A stretch of 64,000 bases of DNA, taken from positions 1 through 64,000 of the forward strand of contig NZ_JACJTB010000002.1 in assembly GCF_014698475.1 (NCBI RefSeq), in the 5' to 3' direction. Of this stretch, positions 17,614 through 26,739 are shown piece by piece. The notes below the pieces were generated by a model. The model saw only the letters and a program-made list of their open reading frames with translations, made no database searches and had not been told where the DNA came from. The position numbers and the translations under genes were made by a program. The first letter of the stretch is position 1, and each line of letters opens with the position of its first letter. This DNA comes from Nostoc spongiaeforme FACHB-130 (GTDB taxonomy: Bacteria; Cyanobacteriota; Cyanobacteriia; Cyanobacteriales; Nostocaceae).

Positions 17614-19290
17614 ATGATAGCGGATGGATTTCCTTGGCTAACCGCGATTATTCTACTCCCACTCGTTGCTTCCATGCTCATTCCCGTGCTGCCTGATAAA
17701 GACGGTAAGCTTGTGCGCTGGTATGCCCTAGGTGTAGCGATCGCGGATTTTATCTTGATGTGCTACGCCTTTTGGAAGCATTACGATGCCAGCAGTGCAA
17801 CGTTTCAACTCGCGGAGAAATATACCTGGGTGCCTCAGTTGGGGTTCAGTTGGGCAGTTTCAGTCGATGGAATATCCGCGCCACTTGTGCTATTGGCAGG
17901 ATTAGTCACAACCCTTTCAATGTTTGCTGCATGGCAAGTTAACCTCAAGCCACGCCTGTTTTACTTCTTGATGTTGCTGCTGTATGGCGCACAAATCGGC
18001 GTATTTGTCGCTCAAGACTTACTGTTATTCTTCATTATGTGGGAACTAGAATTAGTTCCTGTTTACCTGCTAGTCTCCATCTGGGGTGGTCAAAAACGCC
18101 GTTACGCTGCCACCAAATTCTTACTTTACACCGCCGCCGCTTCTATTTTTATTCTCGTAGCAGGCCTAGCAATGGCACTCTACGGCGATAATACAACCTT
18201 CGATATCGTTGAACTTAGTGCAAAGAATTATCCTTTAGCTTTAGAACTGTGGTTATATGCTGGGTTATTAATTGCCTTTGGTGTCAAATTAGCCATATTT
18301 CCCTTACATACATGGTTACCCGATGCCCACGGTGAAGCATCTGCCCCTGTATCCATGTTATTAGCGGGTGTACTCTTAAAAATGGGCGGATATGGATTAA
18401 TTCGCATCAATTTAGAAATGCTTTCTGATGCCCATGTTTACTTTGCACCAGTTCTCGCAACTCTTGGTGTCATCAATATTATCTATGGTGCATTAAATTC
18501 CTTCGCTCAGACGAACATGAAGCGCCGCCTGGCTTATTCGTCTATTTCTCACATGGGTTTTGTACTGCTGGGAATTGCCTCCTTTACCGATGTCGGTGTC
18601 AGTGGTGCAATGCTGCAAATGCTTTCCCACGGTTTAATTGCCGCAGTTCTATTCTTCTTAGCTGGTGTTACTTACGATCGCACCCATACAATGGCAATGG
18701 AAAGTATGGGCGGTATTGGTCAAATTATGCCCAAAGTATTTGCCCTGTTTACTGCTGGCGCAATGGCATCACTAGCACTTCCCGGTATGAGTGGCTTTGT
18801 GAGTGAACTGCAAGTATTTGTTGGCATTACCACCAGTGACATTTACAGTCCTACATTCTGCACCGTCATGGTGTTCTTAGCCGCCGTCGGAGTTATCCTC
18901 ACCCCGATTTATCTACTGTCGATGTTGCGACAAGTATTTTACGGTACTGGTGCGGAACTCACCTGTGATATTGGTAATTCTGCTTTTGAAAATCAAGAAG
19001 ATGAAGGTACAGTTTGCTTCGGCACAGACTGTCTCCTACCCAGCGAAGCAGTTTACCGAGATGCCCAACCCCGTGAAATCTTCATCGCCGCTTGTTTCTT
19101 GGTGCTGATTATTGGTTTTGGTATTTATCCCAAATTGGCTACACAAATGTATGATGTCAAAACCGTGGCTGTGAATAGCCAAGTACGCCAATCATATATT
19201 CAATTTGCCGAAGCCAAGCCCGAAATTTATGCCAAGGGATTATTTGCACCCCAAGTTGCCCAACCAGAAGTTTTAGGAATCATTAAATAA
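17614..19290 (+). CDS. ndhD: NAD(P)H-quinone oxidoreductase subunit 4 (NdhD)
   Basis: This membrane subunit of the NDH-1 complex (558 residues from ATG 17614; a TTG at 17602 would add four) has about 14 hydrophobic helices. It includes the conserved [18 protein letters not shown] and [20 protein letters not shown] proton-channel segments. The C-terminal part with [16 protein letters not shown] resembles NdhD1/NdhD2 of the respiratory and cyclic electron flow forms, rather than the CO2-uptake NdhD3/D4. The gene is monocistronic and followed by a strong hairpin. Confidence 0.93.
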   Translation: MIADGFPWLTAIILLPLVASMLIPVLPDKDGKLVRWYALGVAIADFILMCYAFWKHYDASSATFQLAEKYTWVPQLGFSWAVSVDGISAPLVLLAGLVTTLSMFAAWQVNLKPRLFYFLMLLLYGAQIGVFVAQDLLLFFIMWELELVPVYLLVSIWGGQKRRYAATKFLLYTAAASIFILVAGLAMALYGDNTTFDIVELSAKNYPLALELWLYAGLLIAFGVKLAIFPLHTWLPDAHGEASAPVSMLLAGVLLKMGGYGLIRINLEMLSDAHVYFAPVLATLGVINIIYGALNSFAQTNMKRRLAYSSISHMGFVLLGIASFTDVGVSGAMLQMLSHGLIAAVLFFLAGVTYDRTHTMAMESMGGIGQIMPKVFALFTAGAMASLALPGMSGFVSELQVFVGITTSDIYSPTFCTVMVFLAAVGVILTPIYLLSMLRQVFYGTGAELTCDIGNSAFENQEDEGTVCFGTDCLLPSEAVYRDAQPREIFIAACFLVLIIGFGIYPKLATQMYDVKTVAVNSQVRQSYIQFAEAKPEIYAKGLFAPQVAQPEVLGIIK

Positions 19291-19312
19291 ATTTTTCCGC
19301 CAAAAAATTAAT

Positions 19313-19358
19313 TAGCCGTCATTAACTGTGTGGTGATGAATGCAGTTGATGACGGCTA
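19313..19358 (+). terminator. Hairpin after ndhD
   Basis: TAGCCGTCATTAACTG (19313-19328) pairs with CAGTTGATGACGGCTA (19343-19358) over 16 positions with one G-U pair, leaving a 14-base loop. It lies 23 bases after the ndhD stop and is followed by GTTTATTG. It is probably the ndhD transcription terminator, although the T-tract is weak. Confidence 0.6.
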
Positions 19359-19451
19359 GTTTATTGATGGCAATGATGCTGCTGCGATCGCAACTTATAC
19401 TATTTTGGATTTTAGATTGAGAAATTACACACTTAGAAATTTCCAGAAATT

Positions 19452-19553
19452 ATGGCAGTTCTCGAATCAGTGAGGTACAAAAAAAACATTAACCGCAGAT
19501 GGAGGCAGATTAATGCGGATGAATTTGTATTCTACCCAAGTAAAAATTGCTAT
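19452..19553. mobile_element. MITE-like element related to the 14487 element (copy 2)
   Basis: It shares GTGAGGTACAA near the left end, a central TTAACCGCAGATG ... GCGGATGAA block and the GCTATA right end with the element at 14487-14600. The inverted ends start ATGGCAGTT and, on the other strand, ATAGCAATT. Its right end overlaps the last codon of the hydrolase gene on the minus strand and supplies that gene's TAG stop (19550-19552). Confidence 0.6.
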
Positions 19554-20293
19554 AAAGTATTCAATACTGAAGCCAGCATTTCCGGGCAAGACAAATGTGG
19601 GCAATGTCCAGATGGTAATTCGATCGCATCAACCCCTAGACGCTGGCGTGCAGCGTAGCGTGACCATGCAGGAGAGATAATTCGGTCATTAGTACAAACA
19701 ATATATTTATGTTCAACTGTAGGCAAGGCTTTTAGCGGATGTGTTTCAAATATATATGCTAAAGATTGTTGCGATCGCCCCTTCGATATTGCCCAATCTA
19801 CCACATCTGGTTGACAATCATGATAGAAAAAATGCCTTAATACTGCTTCGTCTGAATAGTCCTTCCCTAAAGAATCCGGTTCATACATACTCGGTTCTGA
19901 GTGGAACTGTTCAAGTTGAGTTGGATCTTTTGGTTGATAATTGAAAGATTGCAGCGTATCAGAATCAAGCTGATGAGCAAATTGGTCAAGTGTACTAATT
20001 CCAAGATAGGGAAGTAGGGCCGCCACAAATACTAGTTGACGCACTTTTACCACTTCTGCAACCAAAGGAATTATCGTACCAGCCATTGAGTGACCTACTA
20101 GGACAATATCATCATCTGTTTTAGGCAGTACTTTAATCACTACATCTGCAAATTGAGACAAAGTTGTAGAAGCATTTTCAATTGGCAAATCCATTGCTAG
20201 AGTTGTGTGACCCTGAGATTCTAAGTAAGGCGTTAGTAGATTCCAACACCAAGTGCCTTGAAAAGCACCGTGAACTAGGCAAAAAAGACTCAT
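19550..20293 (-). CDS. Alpha/beta hydrolase (esterase type)
   Basis: This 247-residue hydrolase has the nucleophile elbow VGHSMAGT (Ser near residue 88), the oxyanion region VHGAFQGTWCW at the N-terminus and the catalytic His in SGHCPHLSCPEML near the end. The arrangement matches the hydroxynitrile lyase/methylesterase-like branch (salicylate esterase type). The substrate is unknown. The TAG stop lies within a MITE end, so the natural C-terminus may have been trimmed by a few residues. Confidence 0.85.
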   Translation of the reverse strand: MSLFCLVHGAFQGTWCWNLLTPYLESQGHTTLAMDLPIENASTTLSQFADVVIKVLPKTDDDIVLVGHSMAGTIIPLVAEVVKVRQLVFVAALLPYLGISTLDQFAHQLDSDTLQSFNYQPKDPTQLEQFHSEPSMYEPDSLGKDYSDEAVLRHFFYHDCQPDVVDWAISKGRSQQSLAYIFETHPLKALPTVEHKYIVCTNDRIISPAWSRYAARQRLGVDAIELPSGHCPHLSCPEMLASVLNTL

Positions 20294-20520
20294 ATCGCAA
20301 TCCTATTTGATTTCTAAACTACTGATTGATAGAAATAGTAGGTCATAGGCAGTAGATTTGTAATTCATTTAGGACTGCTATCTTAAATATTAAATTGAAT
20401 AGGTCGTTAATGAATTGACTGAGAAAAGTTTAGCTTCATTTAAATCCCTACTTTTAGATATATGACTATTCACACTTTTGTTAGTTAAGCTAAAGCTAGA
20501 AACTATAACAAGTGCAAAAG

Positions 20521-20703
20521 ATGAATAGAACATTAATCACTAGCATAATTTTTGCAATGTTAATCTTGTTGATTTTTTCTCCTTTTGCTGCCCTTGCTAG
20601 TTTAATGATTGTGTTGTTAGTGACGGCAACTTTTTGGTTTATCAAAAACCTATTTCAAGCAATTATTAGTGGCAATGTTCAGCCAACAGAAGAAGGAGAT
20701 TGA
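20521..20703 (+). CDS. Small membrane protein, unknown
   Basis: This 60-residue protein is almost entirely two adjoining hydrophobic helices (residues 5-50) with a short acidic tail (VQPTEEGD). I use ATG 20521 rather than GTG 20512. It stands alone on the plus strand between minus-strand genes. Its composition fits a real small inner-membrane protein, but there is no recognisable family. Confidence 0.55.
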   Translation: MNRTLITSIIFAMLILLIFSPFAALASLMIVLLVTATFWFIKNLFQAIISGNVQPTEEGD

Positions 20704-20730
20704 CAATCTATTACACGTAATTTGCTCATC

Positions 20731-22002
20731 TTATTCGTTCATTTCTTTGTATGTAGCCAATGCTGAAGGTGACAGGCGGCTGAGGTAACGGAATATCCAG
20801 TATTTCACAACTGTATCTAAAATCACGGGAAATGTGGCAATAAATAGAAATATTAAACTTCTATTAGGTGCTAGTCCTAAATGCTCTGCTAGCCCTTCAA
20901 GAATTACTTCCCAACCGTGTGGTGAATGGAAACCCACAAATACATCAGTAAACAAAATAATCACAAAAGCTTTAGCACTATCACTCAAACCAAATATCAA
21001 TTCATCTATAAAAGACTTAATCGCTGCAATTTCTTTTTTGCCATTAGCAACTACGACAGCAAAAGCGACTAAGGAAATTAAATCAGCAAAAACATTACTG
21101 ATAGCTTCTTGACTTTTCTTGCGGAATTTTTGAGCTATGTCAATGGCTTTTTCTTTGACATTAGACTCGATTTCTTCTGGAGATAAACTAGGTGTTTTCT
21201 TGAGTAAAGTTTGAAATTTCAATTGTTCTTCAAAGGTTTTTAACTCTTTAAAAGCTTCTTCCTCCATTTCAGAATTAATAAAAATAGCAGTGATTTGTTG
21301 ACTTCTAACACGTTCTACGATAGGACTCACTAAAAATTCTTTAGAAAACCGCTGTGTTAATAACGGAATCACAATTAACAGTAATAAGAAGCGCACGGAA
21401 GTTCTGGTGCGATTTTGGGAAATGTGGTAATTCCGAATAAAATCTGCTTCGGCGTTGGGAGAAAAGTCTGTGGTAATTCGGTTAATGGTTCTACCGATAG
21501 AACTGGGGAGAAAACCTATACTGCGATTGTTGGTGGCAGGATTGACAACATTAGATGAATTTTGATAAATTTCACTGTCAATTTTTAGCGGCTGAGATGC
21601 CGATTGTTGATTTACTTTGCTAATTATTAAGGTTTGTTGCTGATATTTTTCAATAACTTCATCAATAAACTGGAGTTTATCTAATAAAACAGGGTTAGAA
21701 ATTTCTAATAGTGAGCGGCTGGACTGGAATTCTGCTAGTCTCAGTTTAATAATAGTTAAATTTTGGGTCAGTATACTCTGCCAATAAGACATGACATTTG
21801 GTGTCTCATTTACAGATGCGGCAGAAATGATTTGATTGTTAAAATACTCTATTTCAATATTTCTGATTGTCTTAGCAGCATCATAAGCTTGGGCAAGCGA
21901 TCGCTCCGGTGTATTGACAAACCATTGTTTCATTACTTCCCAATATTCATATACCTTTTGCCGCAGCAAATCACTATTCTTTGTAAACAAAAAATTCTTC
22001 AT
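20731..22002 (-). CDS. pxcA: Proton extrusion protein PxcA (CemA family)
   Basis: This 423-residue protein has a long soluble N-terminal region and a C-terminal CemA domain with about four membrane helices (RFLLLLIVIPLLTQ, DLISLVAFAVVVANG, AFVIILFTDVFVG, SLIFLFIATFPVILDTVVKY). PxcA is needed for light-induced proton release in cyanobacteria, and its chloroplast relative CemA supports inorganic carbon uptake. It lies downstream of the carbonic anhydrase and sbtAB genes on the same strand, fitting a carbon-acquisition block. Confidence 0.92.
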   Translation of the reverse strand: MKNFLFTKNSDLLRQKVYEYWEVMKQWFVNTPERSLAQAYDAAKTIRNIEIEYFNNQIISAASVNETPNVMSYWQSILTQNLTIIKLRLAEFQSSRSLLEISNPVLLDKLQFIDEVIEKYQQQTLIISKVNQQSASQPLKIDSEIYQNSSNVVNPATNNRSIGFLPSSIGRTINRITTDFSPNAEADFIRNYHISQNRTRTSVRFLLLLIVIPLLTQRFSKEFLVSPIVERVRSQQITAIFINSEMEEEAFKELKTFEEQLKFQTLLKKTPSLSPEEIESNVKEKAIDIAQKFRKKSQEAISNVFADLISLVAFAVVVANGKKEIAAIKSFIDELIFGLSDSAKAFVIILFTDVFVGFHSPHGWEVILEGLAEHLGLAPNRSLIFLFIATFPVILDTVVKYWIFRYLSRLSPSALATYKEMNE

Positions 22003-22089
22003 TGCCGTATTCAGTGTAAACTTAAATTTAAGATAGAGTAATCATGAGTTTAAAATCTCACAATTACCCTATCAAGCATTAATAATTAA

Positions 22090-22764
22090 TTACTCTGAAT
22101 ATACACCAATCAACGGATTTGGTACAGGGAAGGGGCGATTTTCTAAAATCTTAAATTGGCCTGCATCGGCATCATAAGCAAAAACTTCACCAGTCTCAAT
22201 TTCATAAATCCAAGCATGAAGAGTTAGTTGACCGCTATGCAGTCGAGAACGAATAATTGGATGGGTTTCAAGATTTTCGATTTGTGTCAGTACATTTTGT
22301 TCAATGGCAATTCTTAAAAGCTTATCACTTGGGCAGTCTTTATAGTTATCCATCACTAGACGGCGAGTTGGTTCAGCGTACTGCCTTAACCAGTCATAAA
22401 CTAACGGCATTTGCTGTGCCAAACTACCTATCTGCAATAATCCTCGCATCGCTCCACAATGAGAATGACCGCAAACGACTACATCGTTGATATCTAAAGC
22501 CTGAATTGCATACTCAATTCCTGCGCCTTCAGCACCGTGATGTGAGCCATAAGGTGGAATAATATTACCAACATTACGAATAACAAATAAATCTCCTGGC
22601 TGACTCTGGGTAATTAAAAAAGGATCAATCCGAGAGTCAGAACAAGTAATAAATAATACTTCTGGTGTTTGTCCTTGTGATAAATTTTCAAATAATTCGC
22701 GGTGTGTAATAAAATAATTGTCGTGAAATTCATTTAGCCCCGCAATTATGCGTTTAATTGGCAC
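22090..22764 (-). CDS. Beta-type carbonic anhydrase
   Basis: This 224-residue zinc enzyme interconverts CO2 and bicarbonate. Zinc ligands Cys41, His100 and Cys103 and the Asp43-Arg45 dyad are all visible in ITCSDSRIDPFL and VVCGHSHCGAM. No signal peptide is seen. The start is GTG, with AAAGGAG nine bases upstream. It follows sbtB by 78 bases on the same strand. Placement next to a bicarbonate transporter suggests a role in the carbon concentrating mechanism. Confidence 0.94.
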   Translation of the reverse strand: MPIKRIIAGLNEFHDNYFITHRELFENLSQGQTPEVLFITCSDSRIDPFLITQSQPGDLFVIRNVGNIIPPYGSHHGAEGAGIEYAIQALDINDVVVCGHSHCGAMRGLLQIGSLAQQMPLVYDWLRQYAEPTRRLVMDNYKDCPSDKLLRIAIEQNVLTQIENLETHPIIRSRLHSGQLTLHAWIYEIETGEVFAYDADAGQFKILENRPFPVPNPLIGVYSE

Positions 22765-22842
22765 GGTTAAAAACTCCTTTTTAATAAGCTAATGTGATTT
22801 CGAGAGACGTTGATACTATCAATACGTCTCATCAGAGCTTAT

Positions 22843-23136
22843 CTAATGTGCAATCCACTTGGCATCAGAGACAATACACACACCTCCAAATTTTTTTAAA
22901 ATCGGCTCAATTTCTGTTACTAATTCTTCTTCTTGTTCTTGTGTGCAAACGCTCATAATATAGCCATTAGTGAGTGCATGACTTTCTAAATCATTAAAAA
23001 CTCTACCTCTATCTCCTTTGCCTGTGACATCTTCAATTACAGTGTAACCAGAAACTCCAATTTTCTCTAAAATATCTAGAACTTTTGGTAGTTCTAAAGA
23101 GTTGGTGACTATCTCGACTTTCTTGATGGCTTCCAC
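22843..23136 (-). CDS. sbtB: PII-like signalling protein SbtB
   Basis: This 97-residue PII-like protein is placed four bases after sbtA, the usual sbtA-sbtB order. The ferredoxin-like fold and T-loop with TGKGDRG (near 38-44) are present. SbtB binds adenine nucleotides and controls SbtA. The Synechocystis protein ends with a CGPEGC redox loop, but this one ends at DAKWIAH, so the C-terminal loop is absent. The start is GTG with GGAG nine bases upstream. Confidence 0.87.
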   Translation of the reverse strand: MEAIKKVEIVTNSLELPKVLDILEKIGVSGYTVIEDVTGKGDRGRVFNDLESHALTNGYIMSVCTQEQEEELVTEIEPILKKFGGVCIVSDAKWIAH

Positions 23137-23140
23137 TTAT

Positions 23141-24118
23141 TTAAACTCCGATAGCTTTGATAATGTTGAAATACAAAGGAATGCCAATAATAATGTTGAA
23201 AGGAAAGGTCAGTGCTAATGCCATAGATACATACAAACTAGGATTAGCTTCTGGAACTGTCATTCGCATAGCTGCGGGAACTGCTATGTAAGAAGCACTG
23301 GCACAAAGGACTGCAAATAGTAAAGCATTACCCGCAGACATACCAATTAATTTGGCAATAATTATGCCGACAATAGCATTAGCTACAGGCATTAATATCG
23401 AAAAAGCAATTAAAAAAGAACCAGTTTTACGCATATCTTTAATTCTTCTGGCAGCGACCATTCCCATATCTAGTAAAAAGAAGGCTAAGACTCCGTAAAA
23501 AATTTCTTGGGTGAATGGATGTAGTTTTTCCCAACCTTTTTCACCTGTGAGTGTGCCAATAATCACGCTACCAATCAAGAGAAAAACTGAGCCATTTAAG
23601 AAAGCTTCCCGTAAAACTTCACTCCAAGAAAATTCGGCTTTTTGGTTTTCTTTCGGTGGTGCAAACAATCTCACTAGCAAAATCCCCACAATAATTGCTG
23701 GTGATTCCATTAATGCTAAAGCGGCTACCATGTGTCCGCCAGAGGAAATATTCAAAATTTTGAGAAATGATTGAGCAGTAATAAATGTCACTGCACTAAT
23801 CGAACCATAAGTTGCTGCGATCGCGGCTGCATTGTACGCATCTAATTTGACTTTTAAAATGAAAAATGAGTACATCGGTACAGCCGAAGCCATCAAAATT
23901 GCTGAAAAAAGTGTGAGGGCAATTTCAGGATTGATACCACTTTCGGTAATTTCATATCCGCCTTTAAAACCAATAGCTAGTAACAAATAAAGGGAAAACA
24001 ATTTAGGTAAAGGTTGTGGAATTTCCAGATCAGATTGCAAAAAAATTGCCAGCATTCCTAAAAAGAAAAATAACACTGGCGGGTTTAAAATATTGGACAG
24101 AATTAAACTGGAATTCAT
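23141..24118 (-). CDS. sbtA: Sodium-dependent bicarbonate transporter SbtA
   Basis: This 325-residue membrane protein has about ten helices in two inverted halves and the family blocks FKGGYEITESG, AATYGSISAVTFITA and ASYIAVPAAMRM. SbtA imports bicarbonate with sodium as part of the carbon concentrating mechanism. It is slightly shorter than Synechocystis SbtA (about 370) because the central cytosolic loop is short. I chose ATG 24118 with AGGGG eight bases upstream; a GTG at 24127 would add three residues. Confidence 0.93.
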   Translation of the reverse strand: MNSSLILSNILNPPVLFFFLGMLAIFLQSDLEIPQPLPKLFSLYLLLAIGFKGGYEITESGINPEIALTLFSAILMASAVPMYSFFILKVKLDAYNAAAIAATYGSISAVTFITAQSFLKILNISSGGHMVAALALMESPAIIVGILLVRLFAPPKENQKAEFSWSEVLREAFLNGSVFLLIGSVIIGTLTGEKGWEKLHPFTQEIFYGVLAFFLLDMGMVAARRIKDMRKTGSFLIAFSILMPVANAIVGIIIAKLIGMSAGNALLFAVLCASASYIAVPAAMRMTVPEANPSLYVSMALALTFPFNIIIGIPLYFNIIKAIGV

Positions 24119-24482
24119 GTCTAGCACCCCTGATATTGATTCTGAAGAATAAACAAAAAACTAGCCGATTGATTCATGGATATAATCTCTGTAACGAAAA
24201 ATCAACTATTCTCGGTTAATATATTTTAATATTGTGGACAATGTGTGTTTTTTGTATGTCATTACTATGAATTAGCTTAAGAATATACTTTCTGATTGGT
24301 ACGGAAATTAAAACTTTAGTAGTTAATTAAAGTCAATTCCTATCCACAACAAGACTTTGCTCATACTCAGGGAAACTTGGTTTAAGTTAAATTTATTTTC
24401 TGGCGGGAACTATCACCGTGATTTTACGGTCAATGATGTTTTACACTTTCAGTAAGATACCTGATATTTTTGAGGAAGTTAG
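24119..24482. other. Divergent promoter region of sbtA and the COP23 gene
   Basis: About 364 AT-rich bases between divergent genes, with no reading frame. An AT palindrome-like stretch (TTAATATATTTTAATATTG near 24216) could be an operator for a LysR-type carbon regulator, but I cannot establish spacing or a consensus match. No clear -35/-10 pair was found for either gene. Confidence 0.3.
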
Positions 24483-25055
24483 GTGTTAACCATGAAATTG
24501 AGGTTGTTTGGCCAAGGCTTGATGGGAATCGGAGTCTCTTCTGTAGCGGCGCTGAGTATGGTTGCAACTATTGACCAGCCTAGTTATGCAGGCGGGACGA
24601 TTTTTAAGTGTGAAAAGCGTCAAGGTGTACCTGTGACAGTTGCTCAAACTCAAGATGGTAGGAAAGTTCCGATGATTCAATGGTCATCTCAAGATTACTT
24701 TCCTAGAGAATGGAACTCAGAACGTCGTTGTTATGAAGTGTCGCGCAGATTTCAAAGAAGTTATGACAATGGCAGACTCAAGTACATTAAAACAGGCACT
24801 TTGCGCGGACAACCTGTAGTGTGTGCGGCGGTAAATCAAAGTGCGCCTTGTACTGATAGTTCTTTGTTGTTTACTCTCAAACGTGGTAGTAATGCGAAAG
24901 CAACTTTGAGAAGACTGATGAATCGTCGGGGGTTAGTCGCGGGGAATGTTCTGAATGAAAGTGGGGGAGACTCATTGAACATTGATTTTGATACATATTT
25001 AAATAACGCGACAAATGACCAAAATAGCGATATTAATCAAGATATTAATGAATAA
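24483..25055 (+). CDS. COP23 domain-containing secreted protein
   Basis: This 190-residue protein has a signal peptide (hydrophobic LMGIGVSSVAALSMVATI, cleavage near PSYAG). The mature domain has Cys at FKCEKRQG, RRCYEVSRRFQ and APCTDSSLLFTL, the pattern of the circadian oscillating protein COP23 family. Function is unknown; the family was named from a rhythmic peripheral membrane protein. GTG 24483 has GAGGAAG close upstream, while ATG 24492 is an alternative start three residues in. A trypsin-like protease follows 34 bases later, a pairing I recall from other cyanobacteria. Confidence 0.85.
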   Translation: MLTMKLRLFGQGLMGIGVSSVAALSMVATIDQPSYAGGTIFKCEKRQGVPVTVAQTQDGRKVPMIQWSSQDYFPREWNSERRCYEVSRRFQRSYDNGRLKYIKTGTLRGQPVVCAAVNQSAPCTDSSLLFTLKRGSNAKATLRRLMNRRGLVAGNVLNESGGDSLNIDFDTYLNNATNDQNSDINQDINE

Positions 25056-25089
25056 TGCGATCGCTATTTTTTATCTGTTGTAAACCCAA

Positions 25090-25827
25090 ATGAATGGTTC
25101 TCCGTTGACACTGGTTGTCTGTCTTGGCAGTATTTCCCTGATTTTGTCAGCATCAGCACCAGTTGTCAGTATTCCTGCACCAAATTACATTGCTCGGTCG
25201 ATTACTGTCAAAGTTCTATCTCAAGATTTTTTGGGTTCCGGTATTTTGTTGCGGCGTAGTGGTGCAACATATACAGTACTGACCAATGCTCATGTATTAC
25301 AAGCTGGTGATCCTCCCTATCGTGTACAAGCGCCAGATGGTAGGATTTATAGAGCTAATTTACCTCAACGCTTAAACTTCGGAAAAAATGATTTGGCTGT
25401 GTTGCAATTCAAAAGTGCAGGCAGTATCTATGCAATAGCATCTCCTGGTGCATTTCCCGCATCAGGAGATGAAGTCTTTGCTGCGGGTTATCCGGCTGTG
25501 GAAGAACGAGATAAGAAACAAAATTTGGCCTTTACCGCAGGTAAGGTGAGTTTAGTTCTAGCCAAACCTTTAGAGGGCGGTTATCAACTGGGCTACACCA
25601 ACAACATAAAAAACGGTATGAGTGGCGGCCCTTTATTAAATCGTCGGGGTCAAGTGGTGGGAATTAATGGGATGCAAGCTTATCCATTGTGGGATCAACC
25701 ATCAGTATTTGCTGATGGTTCTAAAGTTGATGAAAGATTGCATCAAATGATTATTCGCCTCAGTTGGGCTGTACCGATGACAAAGGTGAGACAGATAATG
25801 CCAAATACTGCACCAAATCAACCGTAA
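25090..25827 (+). CDS. Secreted trypsin-like serine protease (S1 family)
   Basis: This 245-residue protein has an N-terminal hydrophobic export signal (residues 5-25) and the full triad: His68 (LTNAHVLQ), Asp101 (GKNDLAVLQF) and Ser178 (KNGMSGGPLLN). There is no PDZ domain, unlike HtrA enzymes. It follows the COP23 gene in the same direction, so co-expression and a functional link in the periplasm are likely. The substrate is unknown. Confidence 0.87.
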   Translation: MNGSPLTLVVCLGSISLILSASAPVVSIPAPNYIARSITVKVLSQDFLGSGILLRRSGATYTVLTNAHVLQAGDPPYRVQAPDGRIYRANLPQRLNFGKNDLAVLQFKSAGSIYAIASPGAFPASGDEVFAAGYPAVEERDKKQNLAFTAGKVSLVLAKPLEGGYQLGYTNNIKNGMSGGPLLNRRGQVVGINGMQAYPLWDQPSVFADGSKVDERLHQMIIRLSWAVPMTKVRQIMPNTAPNQP

Positions 25828-25908
25828 ATAAGGTAAAAGGTAAAAGGTAAAAATTAAAATAATAGATGCTATGGTTTTCTTACTTTTTCCTTTTCCTTTT
25901 AATTCCTA
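25828..25908. repeat. Short tandem repeats (AGGTAAA family) with inverted arm
   Basis: Units of AAGGTAAA repeat after the protease stop (25828-25855), and the right side carries the complementary TTTTTCCTTTTCCTTTT. Together they could form a hairpin that might end transcription. The same A-rich units appear at 32820-32900, 36537-36607 and 38929-38990. Confidence 0.55.
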
Positions 25909-25950
25909 GTCTTGAGAATGTTGGGTTCCGTTCCTCTACTTAACCTACTA

Positions 25951-26115
25951 GCTGCGGAAGAATATCGTTTACTTTATGTGGCGATGATACGCGCCAAGCG
26001 TTTGTTATGGATGTCTGCGGCTCAAAAAGCACCATTCACCTGGATTAAACCAGATAATTTACAAGAACAAGCGCCTTGTCCTGTTTTTCCAGCTTTTAAA
26101 GCGCCAGTTTCCTGA
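25951..26115 (+). pseudogene. UvrD/PcrA-type helicase, C-terminal remnant
   Basis: An open frame here encodes AAEEYRLLYVAMIRAKRLLW, which is helicase motif VI of the UvrD/Rep family (consensus EERRLLYVAMTRAK), followed by a tail ending in PVFPAFKAPVS. The rest of the helicase is absent. The preceding bases (25918-25945, TGTTGGGTTCCGTTCCTC) belong to a dispersed repeat seen again near 42087. A 67-codon frame starting at 25912 runs through both, but its first 13 codons come from the repeat. Confidence 0.75.
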
Positions 26116-26161
26116 ATCGGTTGAAGTGTGATTGCTTTAAAATTTAATTCAAAATATTTGT

Positions 26162-26551
26162 ATGGATAAAATAGAACTGAATAAAAAACTAAATAATGGG
26201 GAACAATGGGGTTTTAGAAAAGATACAAATGACCATGAATATTTGGGCTGGATTTTAATTAATAAGCTCCCAAAACTCTCATTCACGCCTAAAAGGGAAG
26301 ATTATTTAGAGGAATACTTATATTTCATCAAACTTAGAGAAGCAGAAAAAAGAGAAAAAACACCATATCATGTAATTATTAAAGAGTTACGGCGGGATGT
26401 TCACGAAAGTGGAAAATATGAAACAGGAGATGATATTAGACAAAAAGATAACTATTACTTTTCTTGTATAGATGATGTAGAAAAGTTTATGCACGAATTA
26501 GGATACAGCTTTGACAATATTAAACACCGAGGTGAAATAGATGCACCTTAA
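26162..26551 (+). CDS. Hypothetical protein
   Basis: This 129-residue soluble, charged protein has no membrane segment or signal. It is rich in Lys, Glu, Asp and Tyr, with a helical middle (EDYLEEYLYFIKLREAEKRE) and an aromatic C-terminal half (NYYFSCIDDVEKFMHELGYS). I do not recognise the family. It is AT-rich and lies between a helicase remnant and a MITE, so it may be a transferred gene or a survivor of a larger lost region. Confidence 0.55.
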   Translation: MDKIELNKKLNNGEQWGFRKDTNDHEYLGWILINKLPKLSFTPKREDYLEEYLYFIKLREAEKREKTPYHVIIKELRRDVHESGKYETGDDIRQKDNYYFSCIDDVEKFMHELGYSFDNIKHRGEIDAP

Positions 26552-26654
26552 TATTTTAGCTACAAATGTATGTAGGTTGGTTGAAAGAACCGAAACTAAA
26601 ATTATCCAGATTTTGTTGGGTTTCGCTATCGCCATATCTGCTTTTTACTTTGGA

Positions 26655-26739
26655 ACTTACGCAAAACACCTCTCAAACTCTTATTTCTCTGTGAACTATG
26701 CGCCTCTGTGGTTTGATTTTATGTAGCCTGTGCGTAAGT
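26655..26739. mobile_element. MITE-like element, ACTTACGCA ends (copy 1)
   Basis: Perfect 9-bp inverted ends ACTTACGCA (26655-26663) and TGCGTAAGT (26731-26739) bound an 85-bp element. The internal block CTTATTTCTCTGTGAACTATG recurs almost unchanged in the element at 53574-53657. A 61-codon frame that runs into this element (26541-26726) is probably not a gene. Confidence 0.65.

Noticed and set aside
19452-19658. A 68-codon plus-strand frame after ndhD
   Set aside because: It begins in the MITE at 19452 and runs antisense into the hydrolase gene.
26541-26726. A 61-codon plus-strand frame after the unknown ORF
   Set aside because: Its C-terminal half is the ACTTACGCA-type MITE, which is also found non-coding near 53574.
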